DNA of 64,000 nucleotides from Bradyrhizobium sp. SSBR45G (GCF_030159255.1 NZ_BSCT01000036.1:16641-80640), one strand, 5' to 3'; shown: positions 26,576-35,878, numbered from the stretch's first letter. Numbers and translations are program-made. The notes: generated from the letters alone by a model not told the origin.

Positions 26576-27469
26576 CTAGAATTTGTAGCCCACGCCGGCA
26601 CGGAACGAGTTGAGCGTCACCGACGTATCCTTGACCGACAGGAACTTGACGTATTCCCACTCGCCACGCGCAAACAGACCGCCCCACACCATGTATTCGA
26701 AGCCGAGGCCGCCGGTCCAGCCGCCGACGAAGCTGTTGGAGCGCTGTTCGGCGTAGGTCGTCGAGAGCGACGGGATGCTCGTCGTGGTGCTCTGAGGAAT
26801 GGTGACGGTGACACCTCCGACCGTTGCAGTGGTCGAATAGTCATCCTGCAGACTGACCGAGGTCGAGGCCGAGCGCGAGACCTCCATCCGGCCCAAGGCG
26901 ACGCCACCGAACACATAGGGAAGGAAGCTGTCGCCCGCCCAGCCGATGCGGCCGCGCAGCGTGGTCACATCCTTGATCCTGAGCATCGCCGACGAACTCA
27001 CCGACGTATTGTAAGTGTAGGTATGGCCGCTGGGAGGGCTCACACCAGTCGGATTGACGATGCCGAGCGCCAGCCCGCCACTCGTGGAGCCGACCATCCG
27101 GTTGTAGTAGTTGTAGTTGAGCTCCAGGCCGAAGACCGTGTCCTCCCACTGGAAATTGCGCCCGACGAATCCGCCAAATCCCGTCCCCTGGACGTGGGTC
27201 TTGTTGAGGACGGACCACGACGACGTCGGGCCCTGCAGAACGCTGTTGCGGAAGATGTAGTTGGTCAGGGACAGTGCGCTGCGGCTGAAATCGATATCCG
27301 ACGTCGCGTAGCCGAGCTGGCCGCCGACGTAGTACCCGTCCCAATTCGTGCGCGCGCTGCTCACGCCCTCCGTCAGGCCGCCCCTCAGGATCGGAAGGTC
27401 GGACAAATCAGCGGCCTGCGCGGCCGAAGCCATGCCACAGACTGCAACCGCCACCACGAGACCACGCAT
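26576..27469 (-). CDS. Outer-membrane beta-barrel protein (Omp25/porin-like)
   Basis: A 297-residue protein with a signal peptide (cleavage after AQAA), then alternating hydrophobic beta strands ending in a C-terminal phenylalanine (SFRAGVGYKF), the usual signature for Bam-dependent insertion. The start of the mature part has WDGYYVGGQLGYATSD, typical of the Omp25/Omp31 group of Rhizobiales. A Ser/Thr-rich stretch around residues 200-240 is probably an extracellular loop. It is on the same strand as, but separated from, another barrel gene at 27663. Confidence 0.88.
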   Translation of the reverse strand: MRGLVVAVAVCGMASAAQAADLSDLPILRGGLTEGVSSARTNWDGYYVGGQLGYATSDIDFSRSALSLTNYIFRNSVLQGPTSSWSVLNKTHVQGTGFGGFVGRNFQWEDTVFGLELNYNYYNRMVGSTSGGLALGIVNPTGVSPPSGHTYTYNTSVSSSAMLRIKDVTTLRGRIGWAGDSFLPYVFGGVALGRMEVSRSASTSVSLQDDYSTTATVGGVTVTIPQSTTTSIPSLSTTYAEQRSNSFVGGWTGGLGFEYMVWGGLFARGEWEYVKFLSVKDTSVTLNSFRAGVGYKF

Positions 27470-27601
27470 CGCAACGCTCCAAATCAGCTACTTGAACTCT
27501 CAAACGCGATCATCGCGCGTTAACCTTAATCATTGGTTGCCTCGCGGCCCGGCGCGGCAATTCTTTTACCGGCATGCCCATCGAACGGCCGAACACGCAA
27601 A

Positions 27602-27629
27602 GCAAAACGGCGCGGAATATCCGCGCCGT
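27602..27629 (-). terminator. Terminator downstream of the second barrel gene
   Basis: A perfect 10-bp stem ACGGCGCGGA / TCCGCGCCGT with a 3-nt loop, followed on the minus strand by TTTTGCTTT. It lies 34 bp after the stop of the gene at 27663. Confidence 0.8.
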
Positions 27630-27662
27630 CTGCCTTCATTGCTGTGATGAGGATCGCTCGGC

Positions 27663-28505
27663 TCAGCCCTTGCGGATCAGCGGCGGCATCGGGGGCGGCG
27701 GCGGATTGTCGAAATTCCAGCGCACGCCGAGCTTCAGGTCGTGCGAGGTGATGTCCTTGAACTTGAAGTTGTTGCCAGTGGTGGTCCCGGTGTAGGTCGA
27801 GAGCACGCCGGTCTGTCCCTGACCAAGATCGACGTAGCTATAGGCCAGCTCGAGCACGAGGTTCGGGTTGACGTTGTAGGCAAGACCCGCGTGAGCCGCC
27901 CAGGCGAGGTTCCACTTCGATGACGTCGGTGCCGTCGCGAAGCTCGTGGTCGTGAACGGCAGGTTGTTGATGCCCGTGTCGGTGAAGTTCGAGATCGTGA
28001 CCCGCGAGCCGCCGACGCCGGCGCCGACGAACGGGGTGATGCACCACCAGGTGCCGAGATCGACATAGGCGTTGGCGAGCACCAGCCATTCGGACTTGCT
28101 GGCCGTGTAGTTGTCGATGCCGCTATAGGGCACGCCACCGGCAGTCGCGTTGAAGCGGTCGGTCGCCTTGAAGTTCGAATTGCCGCGATACTGGCCGGTG
28201 ACGTCGGCGCGGAACCAGCTGTTGAAGCGATAGCCGACGCCGACGCCGTAGATGCCGGCGGTGTCGAACGCGGACGTCTGCTCGAACGAGGTCATCGGCG
28301 TATAGGCCGACTCGCGGCTGTAATGAACGTCCTTGACCTTCTGATTGCTGAAACCGATGTCGCCGCGCAGATACCAGCCACCGAAATCCGCTGCCGGCGG
28401 CGGCGCGTAGACGGGTGGGGGCATAATCGGCATGTCGGCCGCGAAGGCCAAAGTGGAAAACAGAGAGGCCGCTCCGGCGGCGATCAAAGACTTAACGCTA
28501 CGCAT
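27663..28505 (-). CDS. Outer-membrane beta-barrel protein (Omp25-type)
   Basis: A 280-residue protein with signal peptide (MRSVKSLIAAGAASLFSTLA, cleavage after AFAA), a proline-rich linker (MPPPVYAPPPAADFGG) and a barrel beginning GWYLRGDIGFSN. The barrel strands end at KLGVRWNF; an unusual proline-rich tail (PPPPPMPPLIRKG) follows, so the C terminus is not the classic terminal Phe. I chose the ATG at 28505 because it opens the signal peptide. The upstream region holds two perfect palindromes and an AT-rich stretch, suggesting regulated expression. Confidence 0.88.
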   Translation of the reverse strand: MRSVKSLIAAGAASLFSTLAFAADMPIMPPPVYAPPPAADFGGWYLRGDIGFSNQKVKDVHYSRESAYTPMTSFEQTSAFDTAGIYGVGVGYRFNSWFRADVTGQYRGNSNFKATDRFNATAGGVPYSGIDNYTASKSEWLVLANAYVDLGTWWCITPFVGAGVGGSRVTISNFTDTGINNLPFTTTSFATAPTSSKWNLAWAAHAGLAYNVNPNLVLELAYSYVDLGQGQTGVLSTYTGTTTGNNFKFKDITSHDLKLGVRWNFDNPPPPPMPPLIRKG

Positions 28506-28797
28506 TGGCTTCGTCCCTTTGGCCGGTGAGGCGTTCGGAAATGGGCCCCACATCACAACTGACGGCTGTACAATCGCACCAAATACTTAAGCAGCGCTTA
28601 ACCCTAATAATTAGGGTTGATATTTCATGAGCGCGCGGGAGCCGTTAATTGCTGCGCAACTGTTCCTAACAAATGGTTAGCCCCGGCCCGGTCGTCGCGC
28701 GGCGCGGTGGGGACTAATTAGTTCGATCGAACTTTCGCCGCGCTGCAGGCGCCCAACTCGTCCGGGCCGATCGGACCCGCGGGCGGACCCGGGCCAA
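28506..28797. promoter_or_regulatory. Upstream region of the barrel gene with two palindromes
   Basis: No gene is visible in these 292 bp. An inverted repeat AACCCTAAT-A-ATTAGGGTT occupies 28600-28618, and a perfect 14-bp palindrome AGTTCGATCGAACT lies at 28720-28733. The region is more AT-rich than its surroundings. Both are candidate operators for the outer-membrane gene; no regulator gene is adjacent. Confidence 0.5.
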
Positions 28798-28824
28798 CAA
28801 AAAAACCGCCATCAGATGATGGCG
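28798..28824 (-). terminator. glmM Rho-independent terminator
   Basis: A 7-bp stem CGCCATC / GATGGCG with a 4-nt loop, followed on the minus strand by seven T residues, 30 bp after the glmM stop. Confidence 0.85.
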
Positions 28825-28854
28825 AGTGTTGCCGGGCAGACGGACCGCTGATGA

Positions 28855-30207
28855 CTATGCGGCAGCGGCGGCGGCGTTGCCGACCGCGGTGACGATCTCG
28901 TCGACGACCTCCTCGACCAAGCTGCGGTCGTCGCCCTCGCCCATGACACGAATGACGGGCTCGGTCCCGGAGGAGCGCACCAGCAGGCGGCCGTGGCCGT
29001 TGAGGCGCCTCTCGCCGGTGTCGATGGCCGCCTTCACCTCGTCGGCGTCGAGCGGCTTGCCGCTGCGGTAGCGCACGTTCTTGAGGATCTGCGGCAGCGG
29101 ATCGAACTTGTGACAGACTTCGGAGACGGGGCGGCGCGACCGCTGCACCGTCGCCAGCACCTGCAGCGCGGCGACGAAGCCGTCGCCGGTCGTCGCGTAG
29201 TCCGAGAGAATGATATGGCCGGACTGCTCGCCGCCGAGATTGTAGCCGTCGGCCAGCATGCGCTCGAGCACGTAGCGGTCGCCGACCGGCGTACGCACCA
29301 GCTCGAGTCCCTGCCCCTCCAGGAAGCGCTCGAGGCCGAGATTGGACATCACGGTCGCGACGATGCCGGGACGCGCCAGTCGGCCGTCTTCCTTCCAGCT
29401 CTGGGCGATCACGGCGAGCAGTTGGTCGCCGTCGACGATATGGCCGCGCTCATCGACCAGGATCACGCGATCCGCATCGCCGTCGAGCGCGATGCCGATG
29501 TCAGCGCGCATTTCACGCACCTTCCGACAAAGCGCCTCCGGCGAGGTCGAGCCGCATTCCTTGTTGATGTTGAAACCGTCCGGCTCCACGCCGATCGAGA
29601 TCACGTCGGCGCCGAGCTCCCACAGCGCCTCCGGAACGACCTTGTAGGCCGCGCCATTGGCGCAATCGACCACGACGCGCAGGCCGTCGAGCGACAGATC
29701 ACGCGGCAGGGTGCGCTTGGCGAATTCGATATAGCGGTCGTGCACGCCGTCGATGCGGCGGGCCCGGCCGAGGCTCGCGCTCTGCGCCAGCTTCTTGTCC
29801 AGCGATTCATCGAGCAGCTGCTCGATCTGCCTCTCGACATCGTCCGACAGCTTGAAGCCCTGCGGCCCGAACAGCTTGATGCCGTTATCCTCGAACAGAT
29901 TGTGCGAGGCCGAGATCATGACGCCGAGATCGGCGCGCATCGACTTGGTCAGCATCGCGACCGCCGGCGTCGGCATCGGGCCGACCAGCAGCACGTCCAT
30001 GCCCACCGACGTGAATCCCGCCACCATGGCGTATTCGATCATGTAGCCCGAGAGCCGCGTATCCTTGCCGATCACCACACGATGGCGGTGCTCGCCACGC
30101 TGGAACAGAAGACCTGCGGCCTGTCCGACCTTGAGCGCGAGTTCCGGCGTGATCAGGCCGTTGGCACGGCCACGAATCCCATCGGTCCCGAAATAGTTAC
30201 GGCTCAT
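28855..30207 (-). CDS. glmM: Phosphoglucosamine mutase
   Basis: A 450-residue alpha-D-phosphohexomutase, converting glucosamine-6-phosphate to glucosamine-1-phosphate for peptidoglycan and lipid A precursors. It starts MSRNYFGTDGIRGRANG; the phosphoserine active site is in MISASHNLFEDNGIKLFG (Ser about 102), the metal loop is DGDADRVILVD (about 245), the sugar loop is GGEQSGHIIL, and the phosphate loop is VRSSGTEPVIRVM near the C terminus. All elements are intact and length is normal. It has its own terminator. In many alphaproteobacteria it follows ftsH and folP; here it does not. Confidence 0.97.
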   Translation of the reverse strand: MSRNYFGTDGIRGRANGLITPELALKVGQAAGLLFQRGEHRHRVVIGKDTRLSGYMIEYAMVAGFTSVGMDVLLVGPMPTPAVAMLTKSMRADLGVMISASHNLFEDNGIKLFGPQGFKLSDDVERQIEQLLDESLDKKLAQSASLGRARRIDGVHDRYIEFAKRTLPRDLSLDGLRVVVDCANGAAYKVVPEALWELGADVISIGVEPDGFNINKECGSTSPEALCRKVREMRADIGIALDGDADRVILVDERGHIVDGDQLLAVIAQSWKEDGRLARPGIVATVMSNLGLERFLEGQGLELVRTPVGDRYVLERMLADGYNLGGEQSGHIILSDYATTGDGFVAALQVLATVQRSRRPVSEVCHKFDPLPQILKNVRYRSGKPLDADEVKAAIDTGERRLNGHGRLLVRSSGTEPVIRVMGEGDDRSLVEEVVDEIVTAVGNAAAAAA

Positions 30208-30619
30208 ATCACCCCCAGCAACAGCTTCTGGATTTCGTTACCGGTGGCGCGAATCACGAAGCGAGCCTGTCCGGTCGGCCCGCGGGTTATAGTCGCCTTA
30301 AAGCTAAGATGGCTTCAAAAAATGTGATGAATCATTACCACGAAACCGCCACCGTAGCCGCAAGCCATTGTTAATATTAATTTTTCATGCCCAGAGCACA
30401 TCGCTCGCAGAGCGAGCATGCGGCACTGCGAAGGCCGCTCTGCGGGAAAGCAGACGGCCCGCAATTGCGCTCATTGCGCCGCGAGCCCGGCCTCCCGCAT
30501 CGCGCGCCGACGCTGGCAGAGTCTCCGCATGCCGAAGCCGGATTTGGCAGCCGTCGCAAAGATGGTAGAGGACTGCCAGCCCAAGAAGCGAGACCGTTGG
30601 TGGGGGAGCCGAGACCGCG
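30208..30619. other. Intergenic region, 412 bp, between divergent glmM and lldD-type gene
   Basis: No convincing gene. The first 180 bp upstream of glmM are comparatively AT-rich and should hold its promoter. A short hairpin GCTCG/CGAGC lies near 30405-30419. A GGGGGAG ribosome-binding site precedes the plus-strand oxidase gene. Confidence 0.4.
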
Positions 30620-31756
30620 ATGAAACACGTCACCTGCATTGAAGACCTGCGCCTGCTCCACAAGCGCCGCGTCCCCAAAGCCTTCTTCGACTACGCCGAC
30701 CGCGGCTCCTATGCCGAGGAAACCTTGCGCGCGAACCGCGACGATCTGCAGAAGATCAAGTTTCGCCAGCGCATCCTGGTCGACGTCTCCAAGCGCGACC
30801 TGTCGACGACCATCCTCGGCGAGCCCTCCTCGATGCCGCTGATCCTGGCCCCGGTCGGCCTGCTCGGCATGCAGCATGGCGACGGCGAAATCCACGCCTG
30901 CCGCGCCGCGCAGGCCGCCGGCATTCCCTTCACCCAGAGCACGATGTCGATCTGCTCGATCGAGGATATCGCAGGCAGCGTCGAGAAACCGTTCTGGTTC
31001 CAGCTCTACGTCATGAAGGACCGCGGCTTCATCAAGGCCCTGGTCGAGCGCGCGATCGCGGCCAAGTGCACCGCGCTGTGCCTGACGGTCGACCTGCAGG
31101 TGATCGGCCAGCGCCACCAGGACATCAAGAACGGCATGAGCGTGCCGCCGGAATGGACGCTGTCGAAGCTGTTCGACTTCGCCACCAAGCCGGCCTGGGT
31201 GCAGGGCGTGCTGCAGGGCAAGCGCCGCACCTTCGGCAACATCGCCGGCCATGTGAAGAACACCGAGGATCTCACCAAGCTCTCGGCCTGGACCGCCGCG
31301 CAGTTCGACACCTCGCTGAACTGGAAGGACGTCGACTGGATCCGCTCGATCTGGCCGGGCAAGCTGATCATCAAGGGCATCCATGACATCGAGGACGCCA
31401 AGCTCGCGGTCGAAACCGGCGCGCAGGCGATGGTCGTCTCCAACCATGGCGGCCGCCAGCTCGACGGCGCACCGTCCTCGATCCACGTGCTGCCGGGGAT
31501 TGCGGAAGCGGTCGGCGACAAGATCGAGATCATGTTCGACGGCGGCATCCGCTCCGGCCAGGACGTGATGCGCGCGCTCGCGCTCGGCGCCAAATCCTGC
31601 ATGATCGGCCGCGCCTACGCCCACGGCCTCGGCGCCGGCGGCCAGGCCGGCGTCGCCAAGGCCATCGACATCATCCGCAACGAGCTGCTGACGACGATGG
31701 GCCTGTGCGGCGTCAACACCGTGGCCGAGATCGACCGCAAGGTGCTGGCGGATTAG
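30620..31756 (+). CDS. lldD: FMN-dependent alpha-hydroxy-acid dehydrogenase (L-lactate dehydrogenase type)
   Basis: A 378-residue FMN TIM-barrel enzyme of the LldD/glycolate oxidase family. Visible: PKAFFDYADRGSYAEETLRAN (substrate/FMN region near the N terminus), the active-site histidine and arginine in VVSNHGGRQLDGAPSS (about residues 272-287), and the FMN phosphate site DGGIRSGQDVMRALALGAKS. It oxidises an L-2-hydroxy acid, most likely L-lactate, to the 2-oxo acid and feeds electrons to the quinone pool. ATG at 30620. It stands alone; no lactate permease or regulator is adjacent. The precise substrate is unproven. Confidence 0.9.
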   Translation: MKHVTCIEDLRLLHKRRVPKAFFDYADRGSYAEETLRANRDDLQKIKFRQRILVDVSKRDLSTTILGEPSSMPLILAPVGLLGMQHGDGEIHACRAAQAAGIPFTQSTMSICSIEDIAGSVEKPFWFQLYVMKDRGFIKALVERAIAAKCTALCLTVDLQVIGQRHQDIKNGMSVPPEWTLSKLFDFATKPAWVQGVLQGKRRTFGNIAGHVKNTEDLTKLSAWTAAQFDTSLNWKDVDWIRSIWPGKLIIKGIHDIEDAKLAVETGAQAMVVSNHGGRQLDGAPSSIHVLPGIAEAVGDKIEIMFDGGIRSGQDVMRALALGAKSCMIGRAYAHGLGAGGQAGVAKAIDIIRNELLTTMGLCGVNTVAEIDRKVLAD

Positions 31757-31827
31757 TTCGAGAATCGGCGAGCAAGGTGCTCGGACTAATCAGCTTACGC
31801 GCCCCCGACTGCCACCATGCAAAAGCT

Positions 31828-31978
31828 GTCGTCCCGGACAAGCCGTGACGCGCGTCAGCGCGGCGCGGCGCTGATCCGGGACCCATACTCCGCGGCCCTC
31901 GTGTTGGGCGAAAGGCCAATTGCCACTGCGCCTCAACTCCTCCCTGGGGGTATGGGTCCCTGCGTTCGCAGGGACGAC
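31828..31978. repeat. Dispersed intergenic repeat, copy 1
   Basis: About 150 bp, starting GTCGTCCCGGACAAGCCG and ending with GGGACGAC, so its ends are inverted. An internal invariant core, AAAGGCCAATTGCCA, is shared with copy 2 at 63827-63970. The two copies match along their whole length with scattered differences. It fills most of the 264-bp gap after the hydroxy-acid dehydrogenase gene. Non-coding; probably a non-autonomous element. Confidence 0.75.
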
Positions 31979-32020
31979 ACCGTTAACGGAGACGCAGTTG
32001 AGCGCACAGAGAAGGGCAGC

Positions 32021-32644
32021 TCACATCGGCGGCGTGATCCCGTCGCGGCCGACGCTGACGCGGCTGGCCTCGAATGAGCCGTCGGGCAGCGGCTTGATGG
32101 TGGCAATCACCTTGGCGCCGGCCTTCAGCTCGGACTTGTCGCCGGGCACGAAGGTCACGATCGGCGTATCCAGCGTGATATCGACCCGCTTCTCGCCGCC
32201 CTTGTACTTGACGAGCAGCGTGTGACCGTCCGTCGAGACCGAGCTTTCCGCCACGGTGGCGTTGGTCATGCTGGAGTTCGGCTTGAGATCCCAGGGCCGC
32301 GAGCCCTCGCCGGTGCCGCGCATGGCCTCCGGGAAGATGTGGATCTCGACCGCCTTCGGCGCGCCGTCCGGGCCGGGCACCGTGGTGGCGCCGATGAACG
32401 ATCCAGGCTTGATATCGGAGAGCTCGGCCTTGACGACACCGCTCACGCTGATGTCGCCGGCCATATGCAGCTTGAACAGCTCTCCACTGCGGGCCTTCAC
32501 CGTCATCGTATCCGCATCGATGCTCTCGATGGCGCCGCGGACCCGTGTCGGCACCGGGGCCTGCTGGCAGATCGCGAGAACGGACGTCGCCGCAACCATC
32601 GCGAGCGCGACGACAGGACGAATCAGAAGGGGGCGGACCAACAT
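32021..32644 (-). CDS. Exported hypothetical protein
   Basis: A 207-residue protein with an N-terminal hydrophobic signal (LLIRPVVALAMVAATSVLAI). Its mature part looks beta-rich, beginning RVRGAIESIDADTMTVKARS and repeating similar short strand patterns (KRVDITLDTPIVTFVPGD), reminiscent of DUF5666-like metal-exposed OB-type folds. A conserved function is not known to me. Its neighbours, lldD and aroE, do not indicate a role. Probably periplasmic. Confidence 0.75.
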   Translation of the reverse strand: MLVRPLLIRPVVALAMVAATSVLAICQQAPVPTRVRGAIESIDADTMTVKARSGELFKLHMAGDISVSGVVKAELSDIKPGSFIGATTVPGPDGAPKAVEIHIFPEAMRGTGEGSRPWDLKPNSSMTNATVAESSVSTDGHTLLVKYKGGEKRVDITLDTPIVTFVPGDKSELKAGAKVIATIKPLPDGSFEASRVSVGRDGITPPM

Positions 32645-32741
32645 GCTCGGGCTCCAGGATTGAGGCGAAAGCTCCGCGCTTCATAGGCCGGACGCGGACG
32701 CATGAGGAGAGAAACGCCCGGTCTCGGCGCTTATTCCAGCT

Positions 32742-33602
32742 TCAAGCCTTTGTGAGATCGGCCTCGACCAGCGCGCGCAACTCGGGTGTCACCTGCGGAC
32801 AGCGGCCGAACCACAATTCGAAGCCGCGCACGGCCTGATGCAGCAGCATGCCAAGCCCGTCCGCGGTGCGCAGCCCCCTCGCCCGCGCTGCCGCGAGCAG
32901 CTGCGTCTCCAGCGGGACATAGACGAGGTCGGCGACGACGGCGTGCGGCGACAGCAGCGCGACATCGAGCGTGAGCGGCGGCTGGCCATGCATGCCGAGC
33001 GAGGTGGTGTTCACGAACAGGCCCGCCCGCGGCAGCAGCGCGCCGACGCGGTCCCAGCCTTCGGCGGCGACGCGGCTGCCGAACTGATCGGCCAGCGCCT
33101 GGGCGCGCGCGGCGGTGCGGTTGATGACGTGAACGCGGCCGATGCCGCGCCCCAGCAGCCCGAACACGACGGCGCGGGCCGAGCCGCCGGAGCCGAGGAC
33201 CAGCGCCTCGTCGGTCCGGTCCCAGCCGGGCGCTGCGGCATCGAGATTGCCGATGAAGCCTTCGACGTCGGTGTTGGTCGCGCGCAAGACGCCATGCTCG
33301 TACCAGAGCGTATTGGCGGCGCCGACCGCGCGGGCGCGCGCGTCCGGCTCGGTCAATTCGAGCACGCGCTCCTTATGCGGAATCGTGACATTGGCGCCCA
33401 CGAAGCCGTGCTGGTGAAGATGCGTGACGAAATCCGCCAGCTCCTCGGGCGGCACCGCCTCGATGGTGTAGCCGCCGGGAATGCCGAGCTGGTGCAGCCA
33501 ATGATGATGGATCAGCGGCGAGCGCGAATGCGCGGCAGGCCAGCCGATCAGGCACGCGGCGCGGGATTTGGCAGCGACGGTCATGGCGGTGACATCGGAC
33601 AA
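32742..33602 (-). CDS. aroE: Shikimate dehydrogenase (NADP)
   Basis: A 286-residue AroE-family enzyme reducing 3-dehydroshikimate to shikimate. Substrate-binding residues are visible in GWPAAHSRSPLIHHHWL (SRSP) and NVTIPHKERVLEL (Lys in the catalytic pair; the Asp lies in TNTDVEGF). The nucleotide-binding loop is VLGSGGSARAVVFGL and the adenosine-phosphate loop is INRT. A second ATG six codons in (33584) may be the true start. It is not beside coaE/dnaQ, the usual alphaproteobacterial aroE neighbourhood, so it could be a second copy or a quinate/shikimate-type paralogue. Confidence 0.92.
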   Translation of the reverse strand: MSDVTAMTVAAKSRAACLIGWPAAHSRSPLIHHHWLHQLGIPGGYTIEAVPPEELADFVTHLHQHGFVGANVTIPHKERVLELTEPDARARAVGAANTLWYEHGVLRATNTDVEGFIGNLDAAAPGWDRTDEALVLGSGGSARAVVFGLLGRGIGRVHVINRTAARAQALADQFGSRVAAEGWDRVGALLPRAGLFVNTTSLGMHGQPPLTLDVALLSPHAVVADLVYVPLETQLLAAARARGLRTADGLGMLLHQAVRGFELWFGRCPQVTPELRALVEADLTKA

Positions 33603-33689
33603 GCTCCGGCCGGAGTCAATGCTCCGGAACCGGGCAAGGGGATGGGGACGGCTGTCGGCCGCGATCCGGGCGAGGATACGGCGTCGGCT

Positions 33690-35462
33690 TCAGCTCGCCG
33701 CCAGCCCGTCGGCGATCTCGTCCCGCGGCGCCTCTTTGCCCTTGATGTCGGCGACCGCCCGCTCGATCGTCTCGCGGTAGCGCACCAGCGGCGGCCGCAC
33801 ACCATGCGTCAGCAGCGCCCGCCGCACGGTCGGCGAGGCGCCGGTGATGAACAGGCGGATGCCCTGCCGCTTGGCCTTGGCGGCGACGCGGCTCATCGCG
33901 TTGGCCGCCGTCGAATCCAGGAACGGCACCGCGGCGAAGTCGACCACGAAGGCCTTGCGGCGGTCGGCGATGGAGTCGAGCACGGTGCCGACGGTCGAGG
34001 CCGCGCCGAAGAAGAACGCGCCGGTGATGCGATAGACCAGCACGTCCTTGTCGGCGCTGAGCTTGGAATTATAGGGCACGCGCGCGCCATCCTCGAAGTC
34101 GGCGCGGTCCTCGGCGGCCAGCGGCGAGCCGTCCTCGACGCCGGTCATCTGCGCCATGCGGTTGATGAACAGCACGGCGCCGAGCGCGAAGCCGACCAGG
34201 ATGCCCTCGGTGAGATCGCGGAAGATCGTGAGCCCGAAGGTCGCGAGCAGCACGGTGGCGTCGCCCCAGGAGGAGCGGACCAGGGTGGCGAATTCGTGCT
34301 TCTCGGCCATGTTCCAGGCCACGATCACGAGCACGGCGGCCAGCGCCGACAGCGGGATGTAGCTCGCCAGCGGCGCGGCGATCAGCATGAACACCAGCAG
34401 GAACACGGAATGCAGCATGCCCGACACCGGCCCGCGCGCGCCGGCGCGCACATTGGTCGCGGTGCGCGCGATGGTGCCGGTGACGCAGATGCCGCCGAAC
34501 AGCGCCGAGCCGACATTGGCGAAGCCCTGCGCCACGAGCTCGCAATTCGAGCGATGACGGCGGCCGGTCATGCCGTCGGCGACGACGGCCGAGAGCAGCG
34601 ATTCGATCGCCCCGAGCAGCGCGAAGGCGATCGCGTCGGGAAACACCGCCTGGATCTTGGCGAGCGACAGCGCCGGCAGCGCTGGCGCGGGCAATTCGCG
34701 CGGAATGCCGCCGAACTTTGTGCCGATGGTTTCGACCGGGAGATGCAGCGCGTAGGTGAAGACAGCCGCGACCACGACCGCGATCAGAATGCCGGGCCAG
34801 GTCGGCCGCAGCCGCTTGAGCCCGACCATGATCGCGATCGACAGCGCGGCCAGCGCGACCGCGGAGACGTTCGCCGTCGGCGCGCCATGCGCCAGCGCCG
34901 TGAGCTTTGGGATCAATTCACCCGGCTCCTTGGCCGTCAGCGTGATGCCGAACAGGTCCTTCAGCTGGCTGGCGAAGATGATGACTGCGATGCCCGCGGT
35001 GAAGCCGACCGTGACCGGATAGGGGATGAACTTGATGTAGGTGCCGAGCCTCAGATAGCCGGCGATCACCAGCATCACGCCCGACATCATCGTCGCGATC
35101 AGCAGGCCATCGAGACCCTGGCGATCGACGGTGGCGGCGACCAGCACGATGAAGGCGCCTGCGGGGCCGCCGATCTGGAAGCGGCTGCCCCCGAGCAGCG
35201 AGACCAGGAAGCCGCCGACCACGGCGGTGTAGAGACCGCGGCCCGGCGAGACGCCGGAGGCGATGGCGATCGCCATCGACAGCGGCAGCGCGACGATGGC
35301 GACCGTCAGGCCCGACAGCGCGTCGGCGCGAAGATCGCCGAGGCCATAGCCCTCGCGCAGGACGGTGAGAAGTTTCGGGGAATAGAGCTCGGCGAAGGTC
35401 GGCTCATGATGTCCGACCCGCCCCCGCGTGCCGTGCTCGCTTGCGATGCTCATGTCCATCAC
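33690..35462 (-). CDS. SulP-family anion transporter with STAS domain
   Basis: A 590-residue SulP protein: about 12-14 membrane helices (roughly residues 45-430) with the family motifs GLTVAIVALPLSMAIAIASG and GGPAGAFIVLVAAT, then a cytoplasmic STAS domain (about 455-575) containing VDFAAVPFLDSTAANAMSRV. Members carry sulfate, bicarbonate or dicarboxylates; no adjacent carbonic anhydrase or sulfate-assimilation gene fixes the substrate. An XRE-type regulator lies 85 bp upstream on the same strand, so both may share a promoter carrying the palindrome at 35900. Confidence 0.93.
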   Translation of the reverse strand: MMDMSIASEHGTRGRVGHHEPTFAELYSPKLLTVLREGYGLGDLRADALSGLTVAIVALPLSMAIAIASGVSPGRGLYTAVVGGFLVSLLGGSRFQIGGPAGAFIVLVAATVDRQGLDGLLIATMMSGVMLVIAGYLRLGTYIKFIPYPVTVGFTAGIAVIIFASQLKDLFGITLTAKEPGELIPKLTALAHGAPTANVSAVALAALSIAIMVGLKRLRPTWPGILIAVVVAAVFTYALHLPVETIGTKFGGIPRELPAPALPALSLAKIQAVFPDAIAFALLGAIESLLSAVVADGMTGRRHRSNCELVAQGFANVGSALFGGICVTGTIARTATNVRAGARGPVSGMLHSVFLLVFMLIAAPLASYIPLSALAAVLVIVAWNMAEKHEFATLVRSSWGDATVLLATFGLTIFRDLTEGILVGFALGAVLFINRMAQMTGVEDGSPLAAEDRADFEDGARVPYNSKLSADKDVLVYRITGAFFFGAASTVGTVLDSIADRRKAFVVDFAAVPFLDSTAANAMSRVAAKAKRQGIRLFITGASPTVRRALLTHGVRPPLVRYRETIERAVADIKGKEAPRDEIADGLAAS

Positions 35463-35547
35463 GCTCCCGTCGCCTCATCCGGCCGCCCTGCAGCCCATGA
35501 GGCGTCTCACACGGGGCGCCGAGGTGCCCCGTGCCGCGCGATACGCG

Positions 35548-35850
35548 TCAAGACGCGCTATCGCGCGCAGCATCAGTTTGACGGCCCACGCGGTTGGGCG
35601 GCCCCGGGTCCTTCAGGCGAACGCCACGCCCGCCATCCTCGCTGCGGGCATGCTCGCCGATCAGATCCACGCCCGCACGATTGAGCGCATCGATGACCTT
35701 GGTCAGCGAGTCCACGACGCCACGGACGTTGCCCGTAGAGGCTTCCATCCGCTGGATCGTCGGCAGCGACACGCCGGCCAGCTCGGCCAAGGTTTTCTGA
35801 TCTATCCCGAGCAGCGCACGCGCTGCCCGCATCTGGAACGACGTGATCAC
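35548..35850 (-). CDS. XRE-family helix-turn-helix regulator
   Basis: A 100-residue DNA-binding protein: helix-turn-helix near the N terminus (MRAARALLGIDQKTLAELAG, then VSLPTIQRMEAS) and a short charged C-terminal tail. I take the GTG giving (M)ITSFQMRAARAL as the start; a GTG six codons earlier is possible. It sits directly upstream of the SulP gene on the same strand. An inverted repeat TGATGTA-AAA-TACATCA 50 bp upstream with a further half-site suggests autoregulation and perhaps control of SulP. Confidence 0.82.
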   Translation of the reverse strand: MITSFQMRAARALLGIDQKTLAELAGVSLPTIQRMEASTGNVRGVVDSLTKVIDALNRAGVDLIGEHARSEDGGRGVRLKDPGPPNRVGRQTDAARDSAS

Positions 35851-35878
35851 GATGGCCTCAAGTAGCACACACCATAAT

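Noticed and set aside
32838..35684. A 948-codon open frame on the plus strand opposite aroE and the SulP gene
   Set aside because: It is antisense to two clear genes and its translation is rich in Arg, Asp, Gln and His with no domain. Long antisense frames arise from high-GC codon bias.
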